From the NCBI GenBank assembly GCA_036674765.1, contig JARVKI010000012.1:124001-188000 (forward strand): a stretch of 64,000 nt of DNA, in the 5' to 3' direction. The position numbers were made by a program, and so were the translations under genes. Every line of letters begins with the position of its first letter. Within the stretch, counting starts at the first letter, position 1. The notes below the pieces were generated by a model, which was not told the origin of the DNA, ran no database searches, and was given only the letters and a program-made list of their open reading frames with translations. Shown piece after piece: positions 1-11,792 of this stretch. The DNA comes from Seiridium cupressi (Eukaryota > Ascomycota > Sordariomycetes > Amphisphaeriales > Sporocadaceae).

Positions 1-117
1 CCGGGTGCAAGAATTCCCGGTGGCTCGGAAGATGTCATGCTTGATCTGGCCGTCCGACAATTGGTGAAGCTTTACAAAGCAAAGACTCGAGCTTTGGAAG
101 CTGCATCGAAGCTCTAA
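1..117 (+). CDS. C-terminal end of an unidentified protein (partial)
   Basis: An open frame runs from the first base of the window to a TAA at 115-117. It encodes about 38 residues ending in an Ala/Lys/Leu-rich, probably helical tail (LVKLYKAKTRALEAASKL). The rest of the gene lies outside the window, so no family can be assigned. I call it coding because the frame is open to the window edge, uses ordinary codons, and is followed by an unremarkable non-coding stretch resembling a 3' UTR. It could also be the last exon of a longer spliced gene. Confidence 0.5.
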   Translation, partial: PGARIPGGSEDVMLDLAVRQLVKLYKAKTRALEAASKL

Positions 118-584
118 GTGCTTAAGCGTTTGTATGTGTACTGATTGGACAGCATTAGAAATGCATGTTTACACTTGCCACAAATGTTGCACCGGGATCT
201 ACCAGGGTATCAAACTATATGCCAAATGCCTTGAATGTTGCAGAAGTGACAATGTGTATCGTGAATGGCATTACTTACTATTCAGTGCAATTGATCGTGG
301 GAAGCAACGACAGGAGAGGAGTAATTGAAAGCCAGCCGCATTGTGATTGCTTCCTGTTTCTACTTCTCTTGTGCCTGTTCTGAAGTTGCGCCTTCCAGAG
401 TGGGTATTCTAAGCTCGTGTCGTCAACAAAAAAGCTACAATGAACCTACAACACTCCTGGACGACACACCACTCGCTCACACATTTCTGGATTCGTTGGA
501 CTGACCAAGCAGGCTTTTATTTGGCTTTTACTCCGGCTTTATTATCGGATTGTACTCTTCCAACCCACTTTCAAAGACGACAAC
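118..584. other. Intergenic region, no gene seen
   Basis: This stretch holds only short overlapping frames in several phases. It probably contains the 3' UTR of the upstream partial gene and the promoter and 5' UTR of the PC-esterase gene. I see no RNA gene or repeat. Confidence 0.5.
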
Positions 585-1849
585 ATGAGGAGGTCTGCGT
601 TGGCACTTCTGATTGCCATAGTGCTCATCATCTCTTTGGGCCTTCAAGTTCGCTTGTCCATTCGCAGCTCGAGGTTCTCGATGAAAAGAGTCAACGCTTT
701 CGTCCACTTCAAGCACCAAGGGCCGACATGTCAGCTATCATCTCTTGATCTATACGAGCCACACTCCCAGACTTGTCCGACCCGGACCTCGATGCTCGAA
801 GCCATGTCTTCGGGTGGCCGCGTCGGGCGGGATTCCCCTTACACCTCGAGGGGTTGTGATATGATATGGTACACGACAGAGGAGGTATGCGTTATCCTAG
901 GCCGCTTCTCACAGATCTTATTGGTTGGCGACTCGATGCTCCGCCACATCATTGGCGCCATAAATATACTCATTCGAGAAGACCTGGGGTATGGTGCCGT
1001 TACCGACTGGAACTTCAACCAAGCGGAGAGGTGAGCAACGTCAATATGTGACATACAGGTAACCACTGTTGACATGATCCAGGCGAGAATGTTTCTGTCT
1101 GAACCAGTTCAACGTAAAGACATGCTCCGTGCAAGGTATATACAAGACATCAGATGTCTTGGCCAATGATCCTGGCAGCCTTGCCTGCCCCAAATTGATC
1201 CCTGGTTGGTCTACAGATCTGTCAAGTATCACACCCAACCCTATGAAACCATACCGCAGCAGCGTTTCACTAACTGTTTTGGAAAACTAGTTGAGCAGAT
1301 CAACCGCTTTCCGATCCCCAACGACGAGCTCATGCGACTCCGGGCTAGCGTACATGCGAGCCAGATGGAGGGCTCGTCAAAACCGAGTGCTTTCATCCTC
1401 GGCCATGGTCTGTGGAACAACCTCGAAATAGAGGCATCCATCCATTGGCTCGACTCGGTGCTGAGCGTGATCAACCGGGAAGCGGATTTCCAGGCGCCGA
1501 CGCTTCTCGTTACTCCAAATGCCGCTGGCAAGGATAAGCCTGATAGGTGGCTAATGACGCAAGGGAACGAGGCCCTGGTTAGATTCGAGGAGGTCATGGC
1601 GGATGCGGCGATCGAGCAGGGGATTGATCACTTGGGGACTTGGAATATGGTAAGTCTGAGAGTATTCATCTATACACTCTGGTCTTTGGAACGACATGCC
1701 GCTTCGGCCCTGCAGATGATATTGATGCTAACACTTTACGGAAACAGTCTATCCAAGCGACGTTGTACGATGGGGTCCATCTCGACATGCGTGGAAACCT
1801 GCTTAAAGCGATGATGGTGGTCAACTGGCTCGCTCTATTATCGGACTAA
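585..1849 (+). CDS. Membrane-anchored PC-esterase (Cas1/Pmr5-type SGNH acyl-esterase)
   Basis: Proposed exons are 585-1030, 1083-1204, 1291-1649 and 1748-1849, giving about 342 aa. Residues 5-24 are one hydrophobic segment after a basic N-terminus, suggesting a type II anchor in the secretory pathway. The SGNH signature is visible: GDSMLRH at about 115 (nucleophile Ser), an HGLWNN block, and a C-terminal DGVHLDMRG block supplying Asp and His. The family acts on O-acyl groups of polysaccharides (Pmr5, Cas1); the substrate here is unknown. The second intron (1205-1290) is inferred: it has a weak GTTGGT donor but a good CACTAAC branch site and TAG acceptor. Without it the frame breaks between the Cys-rich segment and the HGLWNN block. 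Confidence 0.75.
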
Positions 1850-2130
1850 TGAGAGGCCCGCAAACGATCGATTGGCGCAAAGCGCCTTCTAGCGAAATCC
1901 CATCATTGAGCGCTCGTTCGATCTCATGGTGGTAGGAAATAATTGCTTGCTTAAGTTGCCTTCTAGCAGCTACATTGCTATTGCCGGCATATTACGAGCC
2001 AGCAGGAATCAAAATGAGGATGTTTACCGAACGATGGGTGGAACGAGACTGCGGGCATGACTGTCAAGTGGTAAGATAGAAGGGTAACTCTGATCTATTT
2101 TACAGCGACTCGATAACACTCGTGAGCTCA

Positions 2131-4370
2131 CTACCAGTCCATCTGTGCGTTACTCATTCCAAGGTCCGGCATATCTTCGGCACTCCATCCCAGTGTCATC
2201 GTAGCCCAAAGATCGTGGTAGACCGAAGATTTTGCCGACTCCGTAGTACCAGGGGAAAGATCTGTGATAGCTTCGGTCAGAACCCCCGACATACTCGACT
2301 GTGACGTCGGATACGAGGAGCTCCCCGCGGGCATACCATGACCATCCCATAGGGATATGTAATCGTCTAGACTGCCATCGAACATGGGACATTCTTGTGC
2401 CTTTCTCTTGATTTCTTCTTTGGCAATCGCAGCAGCGAGTTTTTTCTCGAACTTGGCTTTTAGAGATCGTAGAACTACGCAGAATGCTGTGCACACGTCC
2501 GTCTTCTTCCCGCCAGGAGCGGCCTCACCTTCCGTTGGATCTCCGCAGAGCTTCTCGAGGTACGAGCCAAAGTCGAAGGCCTGCCGTGCTTGCGCGCTAT
2601 CAAACTCGGGGCAAATCTCGATCGGCAGGCACAGACGGTAGCCTAGAATGTTGGCCATGATCACGCGCACCCAGTCAGCACTGCAAAACTGAGACATGGC
2701 TCCCGGAGGCAGGGAAACAATAAATTCAAAGAATGCTCGGACAGTGTGGACTGCCTCCATGAGTCCCGTTGGATCTAGCGGTACGTCGGCACTGGCGGAT
2801 CGTGGAGCGACTGTGAGCATCAGCGGCGCGGCGATCAAGTGCATGTCATCAAAGAGGCTGGCCATCATGACGCTTGCTGCATGAGTGTAAGTTGACTGTC
2901 CGGCAAAGCACGAGAGAAATTACGTACGCATTAGTGCAATGGAAGTCGGTATGCGGCTCTGCCATTCTCGGAGCTGTGTTTCGAGCCCCTTTCTAATCAA
3001 TCGACGGCGAAGCTCGCTTCCAGACCCGGCCTTCTTATAACTCTTTTGTAGTACGAGCATCTCATCGGATATGTGGTGAAGTCTGACCAGCCAGACCAAT
3101 ACGTGGTCCTCTTTGATATTGCTATATTGTTCGAGTAGGTCACAGCAAGTTGATAGCCAAGCGGTGAACGGGAAGCTTTGAGCCCTGGAGAAGGCGTTTG
3201 GAAAACTGAAGATGTTCTTAGCTTGAGCGACAGACAGTGTGGTTGCTCGGTTTTCACTAACTTTGTGATCAGATAATAGCAACTGACGAGGGCTCGAAAG
3301 CTTGCGAGATCTTCAAGATTGGGGCCAGTTTGTAACCGAGCGGCGAAGGCTTGTTCTTGGTCGAGCTCGAGATCACGAGCAATATCAATTGCCATTTTCA
3401 GGTATTGGAATGCCTGCCGATGTTTTGGCCTCAAGTGAAAAGGATACCTGTGATTTGCATTAGTATGATACCATTGAGAAGAGGTTAACAGGCTTACCAT
3501 GCGCAGTATACCAGTATGCCCTGGAGAAGATCGAGTGTACGCTCACCACCAGTGACAAACTTGAGCCCCAGGACCTTTCGAAACTCTTCGTCGTAGAGAC
3601 TATGTCCTTGAAGACTAGTAGAACAACTTGTCGCAGCAAGTATAGCTAAGAGCACGAAGGGTGAATCCCTTGCCATGGCCTTGACGTTGGTGCCTTCGCC
3701 CAACACTATACAAGGACACGATGGCAGCATGCCTCTGAACGTCTGAAGAAGATTTTGTGCGGAGTCAAGGTTGAACTGCGGTTTGATGCCGAGGCTCACC
3801 ATAGGTCTCGATCCCGGGCTTGCGGCCGACGCCGGCGTCGGGAGGCTTGCGAAGTTGAAGGCTTGGCCACTGGAAGCAGGAATTGTCGAGGGATCCTCCT
3901 CTTCTTCGCTAGAAGGAACAAGGCCGTCAAGGAAGGTCTCATGTTGCTCCCGTAATTCGTCGAAACTGGCCGCTGGCTCTTCTTCAGCCGGCATACTGAA
4001 GTCGATGCTGAATGTCTTGCTAGGCCCAGGAGGTGGCGGTAAGTCGGTTTCACTGCTGTTCATGTCAGCAGTAGCAACAGTATATGTAAGGTATACATGA
4101 GTTTTTATTCACCCTTTGGCAACTTTGGCTCTTCTTGTCCTTGGCCCAGTGCGAAATACACATTCCCTCTTGAAGTCAGAACATCTATATGGCGGGCAGG
4201 GCAAAGTCAGTATGCGTAAGAGGTGGGTGCTAAGATAGGGGCATGAGGGCCAACCTTTTGCAAATACCGGGCTGTGGACCTGGCTGACAGCGAATCTTTG
4301 CGGCCCTACAGGCCTCGCAGGCCCGTGACTGGGGCTTCGGCCGAACCGGCGGGGAGTTGGATGTCTCCAT
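2131..4370 (-). CDS. Zn2Cys6 fungal transcription factor
   Basis: Exons, in transcription order, are 4370-4255, 4184-4113, 4055-3498, 3447-3262, 3205-2928 and 2876-2131, giving about 651 aa. Residues 18-47 form a complete binuclear zinc cluster with spacing C-X2-C-X6-C-X8-C-X2-C-X6-C. An intron interrupts the cluster between its fourth and fifth cysteines, and a basic RTRRAKVAK linker follows. The middle is acidic and Ser/Pro-rich, followed by a long helical region like the fungal middle homology region. Proteins of this type bind CGG-type sites in the nucleus; the target pathway cannot be read from the sequence. Donors GTACGT, GTTAGT, GTAAGC and GTGAAT and all phases close the frame. The nearest genes (PC-esterase, dioxygenase) do not identify a regulon. 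Confidence 0.9.
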
Positions 4371-5607
4371 AATGTGTCAAAGGGGGTGGGGGAATATAAA
4401 TAAAAAGACAGCAAGGTTGGTCTGTATAAAGAGCTGTGGTGTGCCAGCAAACTTTGGAACAACCGAGAGAGATAAGCGTAGCACAGAAAGGAAGCCAAGC
4501 CAATTGAGTGATCCCTAACGGGGAGGCGCGACAGCAACAGGTGACCGTTTCCAGCGGCCTAGGATAGCCAACTTGGCCAACTCGTCAACTTCAGCAGAAA
4601 CGGTAGGCCAGCAATGAAGTTGAGTCGTCCATTCTGTCCGGCGGTGATGCATGGATCGGATGACGCGAGCAACCTGCCACCGCCCGCCTGGCTTGGTCGC
4701 TAACTCCGGTCAGCTTCGGCGCCTTGTACGACAGTAAAATGTGGGCCAACCGTTCCCCTCGGTGAAGCTCCTCCGTTCGTGCCCCCGGAACTTTCAATTT
4801 GCCCATAAATCATGGCTCTTCAACTTTACGAGGTGACACTAGTCAGACAAAGGTACTTCTATGGCTGCCTCGAAGCAATATTCTAGCTTGAATTGTGTAT
4901 TTTGAAAGCACTTTGAGAGGAATTCCACACCGTCTATAACAGGACACGTTTGCTCCGGCCAAGTCCGATCAATTCGAGTCGGCACATTATTGGTCGACTC
5001 ATTCCTGTATCATAAATCAGCGTTCGGCTGTAGTATGGCTTGAGATTCTGACCCTCGAGCCTTGGCCGCCTTTGCCTCTCATTTTGAACGTTGACATTAT
5101 GGGATTGATTGCAATTTTGTTTGTTTCCGGCAGGAATGTCTTGTTTGATAGAATGCAATTGTCAGGTTTCAACACACGGGGTACCTAAAAACATCCTGCT
5201 CACATTGATTGTCACCTAGCATGCTGTCTCAGTGTACGCGTTAGTTGCTTGTGCAGAGTCGGTCGTCAGCAGCGAAATCATGGATCAGGAGGAACGGTAC
5301 AGGCATTGCTCTTCTGGCTTGGGCAAGCCGGATGTGCAAAAGGGATGGCAACAACCAAACAACTTGTAGCAATCTTCAACACAACAAAAGATAGCACACG
5401 ACAATTACCAAACATAGACACAAGAGACAAAAAGAAAATCAGGCATAGTGAAAAGGATTGTGAATATTTTTGTGAAGTAATTATTGTAGCACATATTTTT
5501 AAATTATTAATGTAAAGACGGCTGGGTGGTTGAACTCCATTGTTATAATTGCGAAATACCAGTGCGATACTCATCAAATCATCCAATGTGTAGCACAACT
5601 TATACTC
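4371..5607. other. Gene-free region upstream of the Zn2Cys6 gene
   Basis: About 1.2 kb with only short, mutually overlapping frames. The first few hundred bases presumably hold the promoter of the Zn2Cys6 gene. From about 5340 to 5520 the sequence becomes A/T-rich. Nothing else is recognisable. Confidence 0.5.
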
Positions 5608-5825
5608 ACCACGACCTACGGCTACCTCGACGACTTATAGATACCTCAATAAATTATGGCTACCCCGACGACTTATAGCTACATACCCCGCCGACTTATA
5701 GCTACCTACCACGACGACTTATAGCTACCTATCACGACGACTTATAGCTACCTGCCACGACGACTTATAGCTAGGTACCCACCCCGACGACTTATAGCTG
5801 CCTCGACGACTTATAGCTACCTTGA
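5608..5825. repeat. 23-bp minisatellite
   Basis: A tandem array of a unit built on CGACGACTTATAGCTACCT. The core GACTTATAG begins at 5632, 5670, 5693, 5716, 5739, 5762, 5789 and 5808. Four consecutive spacings are exactly 23 bp; the outer ones are 38, 27 and 19. Copies are contiguous, with no spacers. There is no open frame through it. Confidence 0.9.
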
Positions 5826-6689
5826 CAATGCTTGCCTTCATGACACTTGCACTGACAACGCCTAGCATGACTTGCACCTCCCTTTATTATACCTCTTATA
5901 ACTTGCCCTGCCTCAACGACTCAAGTAACGCGGCATAACAAGTATACACATCCCTGGCCGTCCAACATGACTTTTTTCATGCTTGAAGTTTGGGTGCCGT
6001 AACACGTCAGTGCGGACAATTGAATAGGATTGTCTTGCATCATCCCAAGTCCTATCTACCCCCCACATGCTTTGGATTCCAATTCAACTCTAGATAAGTT
6101 TTTGTCCACTGCGATTCACTACAATCCTTCATGACTCCGACTGGAATTCACTGCGGACTGCGGTCACGCCCAACACAAGGACACTAGTCAGCCAACAGTG
6201 ATTTGCAACCAATCTGAAATACAGATTAGCGAGACGCCAGCAAGGAGTGAAGTACATCTGCCTAAACGTCACCTATCGTGACTTGTACCCACTTTGATTC
6301 ACTTTGCTACCTAGATATACTCTGACGCTGACTGGGGATGACTATAAGCTGTGACTTACACCCAGTCAACAACATAGATCAGCAACACGCCAATTAACAG
6401 GAACTTTCATCTGCCTTGAAATTTCCTGCAGATTGCAACTGCTTTGACAATATAATCATGTGTGCATTCATTTGTTCTAGTATACGATATACAATCACAC
6501 CTGCCCCAACGTTGTCTATTGTTTAGGCTTGCTTTGACATTATCTATCACTTGTATCTGCCTCGTAGAAACCCATTTGTACTTGTCCTCCGTTACTCACT
6601 TGCACTTGCCATATTGGTACTTGGTTATATCTTTATTTATATCACTTACTTGCACCTGCCTCGTTATAATATACCTATATTTGTTTTAT
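5826..6689. other. Low-complexity C/T-rich gene-free region
   Basis: Pyrimidine-biased sequence in which short phrases such as CTTGCACCTGCCTCG, ACTTGTACC and GATTCACT recur irregularly. It looks like a decayed extension of the flanking tandem repeats. No coding frame above background is seen. Confidence 0.5.
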
Positions 6690-6970
6690 TGTATTTTTTG
6701 TGATTCACTCGTACCTACCTCGCCATTATTCGCGTGTACCTGCCTCGACTAATCTGACACAGACCTGTATGTCTGTAGTTTACTCGCGTCAGCCTCGGCA
6801 TTATTCGCTTTTCACCTACCTCGACTCACCTACATCAGACCTGTCTTTCTGTTGCCCGCCCACACCTGCCTCGCTCTTATTCGGTTGCACCTACCTCAAC
6901 TAATGCAACTCAAAGCTGTATGTCTGTGATTCACTCGCGTCAGCCTCGAATAATCCAACTCCAAGCTTTC
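6690..6970. repeat. Degenerate ~75-bp tandem repeat
   Basis: A phrase of the form CTGTATGTCTGT is found at 6765, 6841 (CTGTCTTTCTGT) and 6916, giving a period of about 75-76 bp. ACTCGCGTCAGCCTCG occurs at 6782 and 6933, with a diverged copy between them. The surrounding cacctgcctcg and cacctacctcg phrases keep the same register. The array is imperfect, so its ends are approximate. Confidence 0.7.
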
Positions 6971-6989
6971 TTGTTGATAGCTGTCGCAA

Positions 6990-7179
6990 CTTGAACTCTC
7001 CATAACGCGTATTAAATTATTCATGGCGCGTCTTGAACTCTTTCCTTTACCATTCCCAAACACCACCTCCCTCTAGCCCTGTGACTTGAAGTCTTCATAA
7101 CGCGTATTGAATTCTTCATGGCGCGTCCTGAACTCCTTGCCCTACCACTCCCAAACACTACCTCCGTCTAGCCCTGTGA
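6990..7179. repeat. Two tandem 95-bp units
   Basis: Copy 1 (6990-7084) and copy 2 (7085-7179) have identical length. They share CATAACGCGTATT, CATGGCGCGT, CCCAAACAC and TCTAGCCCTGTGA and differ at roughly a dozen positions. A third partial start (CTTGAACTCT) begins at 7180. The array ends about 90 bp before the ATG of the AlkB-like gene and may lie in its promoter. Confidence 0.85.
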
Positions 7180-7272
7180 CTTGAACTCTTACATACTACC
7201 TGAGCTTGATTAGGCCTCAAAGACCCCATCCTTGTCCCACTCACAACATCCACATATATCATCACTTTCAGC

Positions 7273-10025
7273 ATGAGCAACATGCAGGGTAAGCGCAAGG
7301 CTGCTGAGGCTGGACGCGACGACCATGTGTTGGTCAACCAACATAAGCGTTCATGCCAGCAAGCCCAGTCTGTTGATGGCAGTGGTGGAGGCGCAGATGT
7401 ACAGTCTGGCGCCGAGGACAATGGTAGCACTGTCACTTCACAGGTCCAAGGTTCTACTGCTTACGACGTCATCATGGGTCATTCCACCATCGACGACAAT
7501 AACAGTGTTGGCCCCATTGCTGATTCGAACAGCCTCCACAACATCAATAGCGCCGATTTCTCGACTGTGGATGAGGTTACTGATCGCATGTCCAGTTCCC
7601 CCACCACCACTGTCCCGTTTCCCGACAACGGTGACCAGCGGATCCCCGAGGCCGTCGCCTATGTCGCAACTTCTGCTGTTTCGATGAAAGACGATCAGGC
7701 GAACGACAACTCCATCCAAGCTATACGCAAGTCTCCGCCCGTCTGGGCCAAGAATCGAGGTGCTCTATGCGAGGGCACTCCTTACTTCAAATCCCATGAT
7801 AGCGGTAACTACCACTCTGACAAGATCACACATGGGCTTTTGCTTGACTCTGTCAGCTCTGCCCGAGACTACATTGATGGCACTGTCATCATTACTACGA
7901 TGTACGTTTCATGATCTTTATTTTCAACTTTAATTGGGCAACTAACTCTAACATTGTATTTAAGTGGTGGCGGGAAAAGTACCGACGCCGCGACGGGTCA
8001 GAGAACTAGAACTGTGGACCAAACCGAATCCTCGGAAAACTACATCTTTCTGACCAACAGTAAGGAGGGGGGCTACTCTGTTGTGGTCGTCGTCGGTGAG
8101 TCGATCCTTGTGGCTCAACCATTTGGTCATGCTTACGGAGAGCAGGCAACAAGAATGAAAAGGTCAGACCCCCACATCCATACTGTGTTTTGGGGGAATA
8201 CCAGGTGACCGATATCTGGATGGAGAAGTTTCCTGATACCAACAACCGAAAGATCTCTTACTGGATGGTCCGCTTGGAGAAGCTTGAAGTCTCCGAGACC
8301 TCATGGTTCGTCAAGCCAGGTGACCTTAGTCACACGTTCGACTTTGGACAGCACGCCTGTCCCAGTCTCCAATGCCACGAGTGCCACGAGTATAGCAAGC
8401 AAATCTACGACAAGGGTTGGACATGCTTGAATCACAAATGCAGCAAACATTTCCATTTCATGGTGATCATTGAGGGCCAGATGAACTGGGAATCGTTTAC
8501 TTCAGAGCAAGTTGAGTACAGTGTCGACTTTCTCCGAGAGAGAACGGACTGCAGAGACAGTATCAACCACCGCCAAGCCCTCATTCCCAAACTGCCTACC
8601 ATGGGCGACCATACGAACTTCGGGACAGAGGCCGAGTTCAAGCAAGGCATCGTGTGCCCGGTTTGCCATTGTGCCAGTCGTCGTGTCCATTGGAGCGAGT
8701 GGAAGTGTGAGGGGGGTGATTGCGACTTCACTTACAAGTTAGAAACTCGAGTCTATCCGCTTTCTGAGGTCGCGAAGGAAAGTAAGGCTGTGAAACGCTA
8801 TGGTAAGCTCAAATACGACAAGGATCTCGTTACTCACTGGGACACAACCATTGCAGGCTATGAGGTTCAGGTGTTCACCCTACCAGATGAGAATGGAGAC
8901 ATTTGTGGAACAGTCCTGGTCTATCGTGCCACAGAGGAGATCTGTGCCAAATCGAATGGCCCCGACGATCTATTCCTGACGATGCAAGACCAGAATATTG
9001 ACCTGAAGCTCAAACGAAATGTCGTTAGGCAACCAGGTGAGAACTCCAGCGTCACCACGTCAATTTCCAACTAACAGGTATCAGGCACTCGTTACGAGAA
9101 ACTCTGCTCTCACTTCGCCAGCAACTGGGTTTGTCTACCGCCAATTCTAGTGATGATTCGACTGCGCTAATCAAGATGTAGGGAGCCCCCTACAAATTCG
9201 GTGTTTTCGTTGACACGACGGCTTTCGCAGATGCTCCGGAACCTATCCTCCGCAGCGTATCCCAGCTGACCTGGGCGCAAAAGGAGGCCATCGTTGCCAC
9301 CAAGGAGAGGTTCCTGCAAGACGGAACAAGATGTTCGGCGGAGTCCATGTCACTAAAGTCGGAGACTTTCAACGAGCTTCTGTCTCTGGGCTATTTCGAA
9401 AGCTCTAAGATCAGCGTGAGTGCTTAGATACTGATCCCCCTTAGTGTCGGCGCTGACTATGATAGTACCATGACGATGGAGAGAAAGAGCTTGGCCCGAC
9501 GGTCGCCACACTGTCTCTTGGTTCGCCCTCGGTGATGAGATTCAGGCCAAAAACCAAAAACCGCATTGGCACAGCCGGAAGCAACAAGAAGCGGGACAAG
9601 AACCCCGTTATCAGCTTTCCACTTTATCACGGTGATATCTGCATCATGCACGGTGTGGACGTCCACAAGTTCTACGATGTACGTACAAACTGTTCAGGTC
9701 ATTTGTAGGACTGTGAAACTAACATACATGTTAGCATGAGGTGACACCCAGAGGCAAGCTTCGATTCGCCATGACCAGTCGATACATTCGTCCCGAGACC
9801 ATGCCCACCCCCGAGGCACAAGAGAAGTGCAAAGCTATGGGCGTGATACCTGAAGGGTTCGAGAACTTGGCTTACAAGGGCATCGACCCTTCTCCGACTG
9901 CCCAGGATACCAATGGTGCCGAGTCGCTCATCGTCACATTTCCGCTCTCTCAAATAACGCTTGCAAAGCTCAACCACAACGCGCACAACAACAACACTGC
10001 GTTGAAGACAGCGGCGTACCAGTAG
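7273..10025 (+). CDS. AlkB-like Fe(II)/2-oxoglutarate dioxygenase with two Cys-rich modules
   Basis: Exons are 7273-7901, 7965-8095, 8146-9036, 9085-9128, 9182-9415, 9466-9678 and 9735-10025, giving 810 aa. All six introns are 48-63 nt and keep the frame. Residues 1-250 are polar and low in complexity. Two cysteine clusters at about 325-352 (CPSLQCHEC ... WTCLNHKC) and 424-446 (CPVCHC ... WKCEGGDC) look like zinc ribbons. The C-terminal part has the AlkB pattern: HxD in YHDDGEKELGP (H645, D647), LSLGSPSVMRFRPK, the distal His in FYDHEV (H715) and Arg residues in RGKLRFAMTSR for 2-oxoglutarate. AlkB enzymes oxidatively demethylate nucleic acids or proteins; the substrate here is unknown. An expressed, active enzyme is plausible because all metal ligands are present. 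The repeat-rich upstream region is unusual. Confidence 0.85.
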
Positions 10026-11792
10026 CTGCTGTTATGAGGACATCTGTACTCAGATGGTCCGTATTGCTTCGAAACACAGCCGGTCCTACTCCACGAATGG
10101 CCTCGGACATGGTTTTCTTTTCCAAATGGCCCCCCACCTCAAGTGGGAAACCTGCAGCGATGGTTTTTTCTTTCTGAAACCGACGCCAGGTACTCATTGG
10201 CCTCTATCTACCATGCGATGGTACATCACTTTACGACAGCACGTTTAGCCTGGCAAGTATGGTCATCTCAGCCGTGACATATTCTTTCTTTACCGGTCCT
10301 CTCTTCACTGTGCCATCAAGCATCTATCCCGAGAAGATATTTCCGGGTTCTGTACATTAGCTCTCTTTGATTTACTCGCTCTGCATTCTCCGCTTTTCTG
10401 CAGTCGTCTCGGTGGGGCGACCATCCAGGAGATTGCTTTTTCGGTGTTTTCCTCTATCTCAGAGGACTAGTTGGGGTTCATCTTGTGCTTTCCTGGTTCA
10501 GGCTGGGGAGAAGTGTAAGGCCTCACCGAGAGAGTCTCGAATGGAATGCATACCATATAGCTAGAGACTTTGACTGTGTCAAACACACGCAGCATACAGA
10601 TGACTGATCCCCGTGTGCGCATGTGTGCGCGAAATTGCACGTGAAAAATGCGCCCAAACCATGACTGAGATACTAGGAGTAACGCCTATGAATCTGGGCA
10701 CAGAAAAGTGGATGTGGCCCCTTCAGAGCTGGGATTTCCTTGCATTCTACCCACCTGCTTTAGGAACGTCCCCCATGTTACTTCCCCATGATCCTCGTGG
10801 AAACAATCTTACAGCCAATAGAAATTAAGGACGATGCCTGGTGCTAGACAGTGTATATTGCCCTGGAAAATTGACGCAAGGATACTAGAGTCGTTAAGCG
10901 CTATGACCTACTTCCGTCTCATTTTATCTTCAAGTTACATAACCCGTTCTGACTTTGCTATAGTACACACTGCTGGGACAGGTATCCTGACATGTTCATT
11001 TCCTGAGACCATGTGATCATGATACGATGTGATTTGGAGTGTACAGAGTCGTAGTTGACGGAAATGCAGTAATGTTTCCGCAAGCCAACGCCAGACCATG
11101 AGAACTGTCATCTCACCGACTTGGACCAATGACCTCTCTTGGCATCACAAGAACACAACAGGGGTTGTTTGTGACTTTTATGTCACATTGTGACATGGGT
11201 TTGCGGGGTGTTACATTTCGCCAAGACAGCATATCCGCTCTCGCATGTAGGCGAATCCCTATGTAAGCCGATCTTCATCATGCCCTGAGCGGTAGCATCG
11301 AAGCTTCTGCCGCCAGCTACAATCATTTCCACTTAGAGGCGCAACTCGCGAAGCGAATGGTAGGTCGTCGGCGCCTAGGAGGGGTTCCTGACCTTGTACA
11401 CCGCAAAGAGACACAGGCACAGAAAAGCTTTGTCCATTGCAACCATGGCATTCAAGCGCCCCTCCCCAGGCATGGAAGTCACACAACAACATCACATGCG
11501 AATCCAGGCAGGTAGATGAGGCATACTTTCCCTTTCTCTCTTCGTGCAAAGGGGCAGGTGCGATACCGCGGCTAACGAGACCTTGTGTGGGATGTAATCT
11601 GGTGACAATGATGATGGGAATTCAACCCAATGATTGATGGACTTGCATTGTCCCGCGTTAAAGTTTTCAATGAGCACTGGGCTCTACAAATACCAGTACA
11701 CTGCTACTCTCCGCCTCGAACGGCCGGGGTTCTCACCAACTCTGCTTGAGAAGCCCTTTGTTTATGTGAGAAGCACATAGGGTCTGGCAACG
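10026..11792. other. Intergenic region, no gene seen
   Basis: About 1.8 kb between two plus-strand genes. Only short frames without recognisable motifs occur on either strand. It should contain the 3' UTR of the dioxygenase gene and the promoter of the FAD oxidoreductase gene. No repeats were noticed. Confidence 0.5.

Noticed and set aside
5608..5825. CRISPR-like regular repeat array
   Set aside because: Units are contiguous with no unique spacers, and the DNA is eukaryotic; it is a minisatellite.
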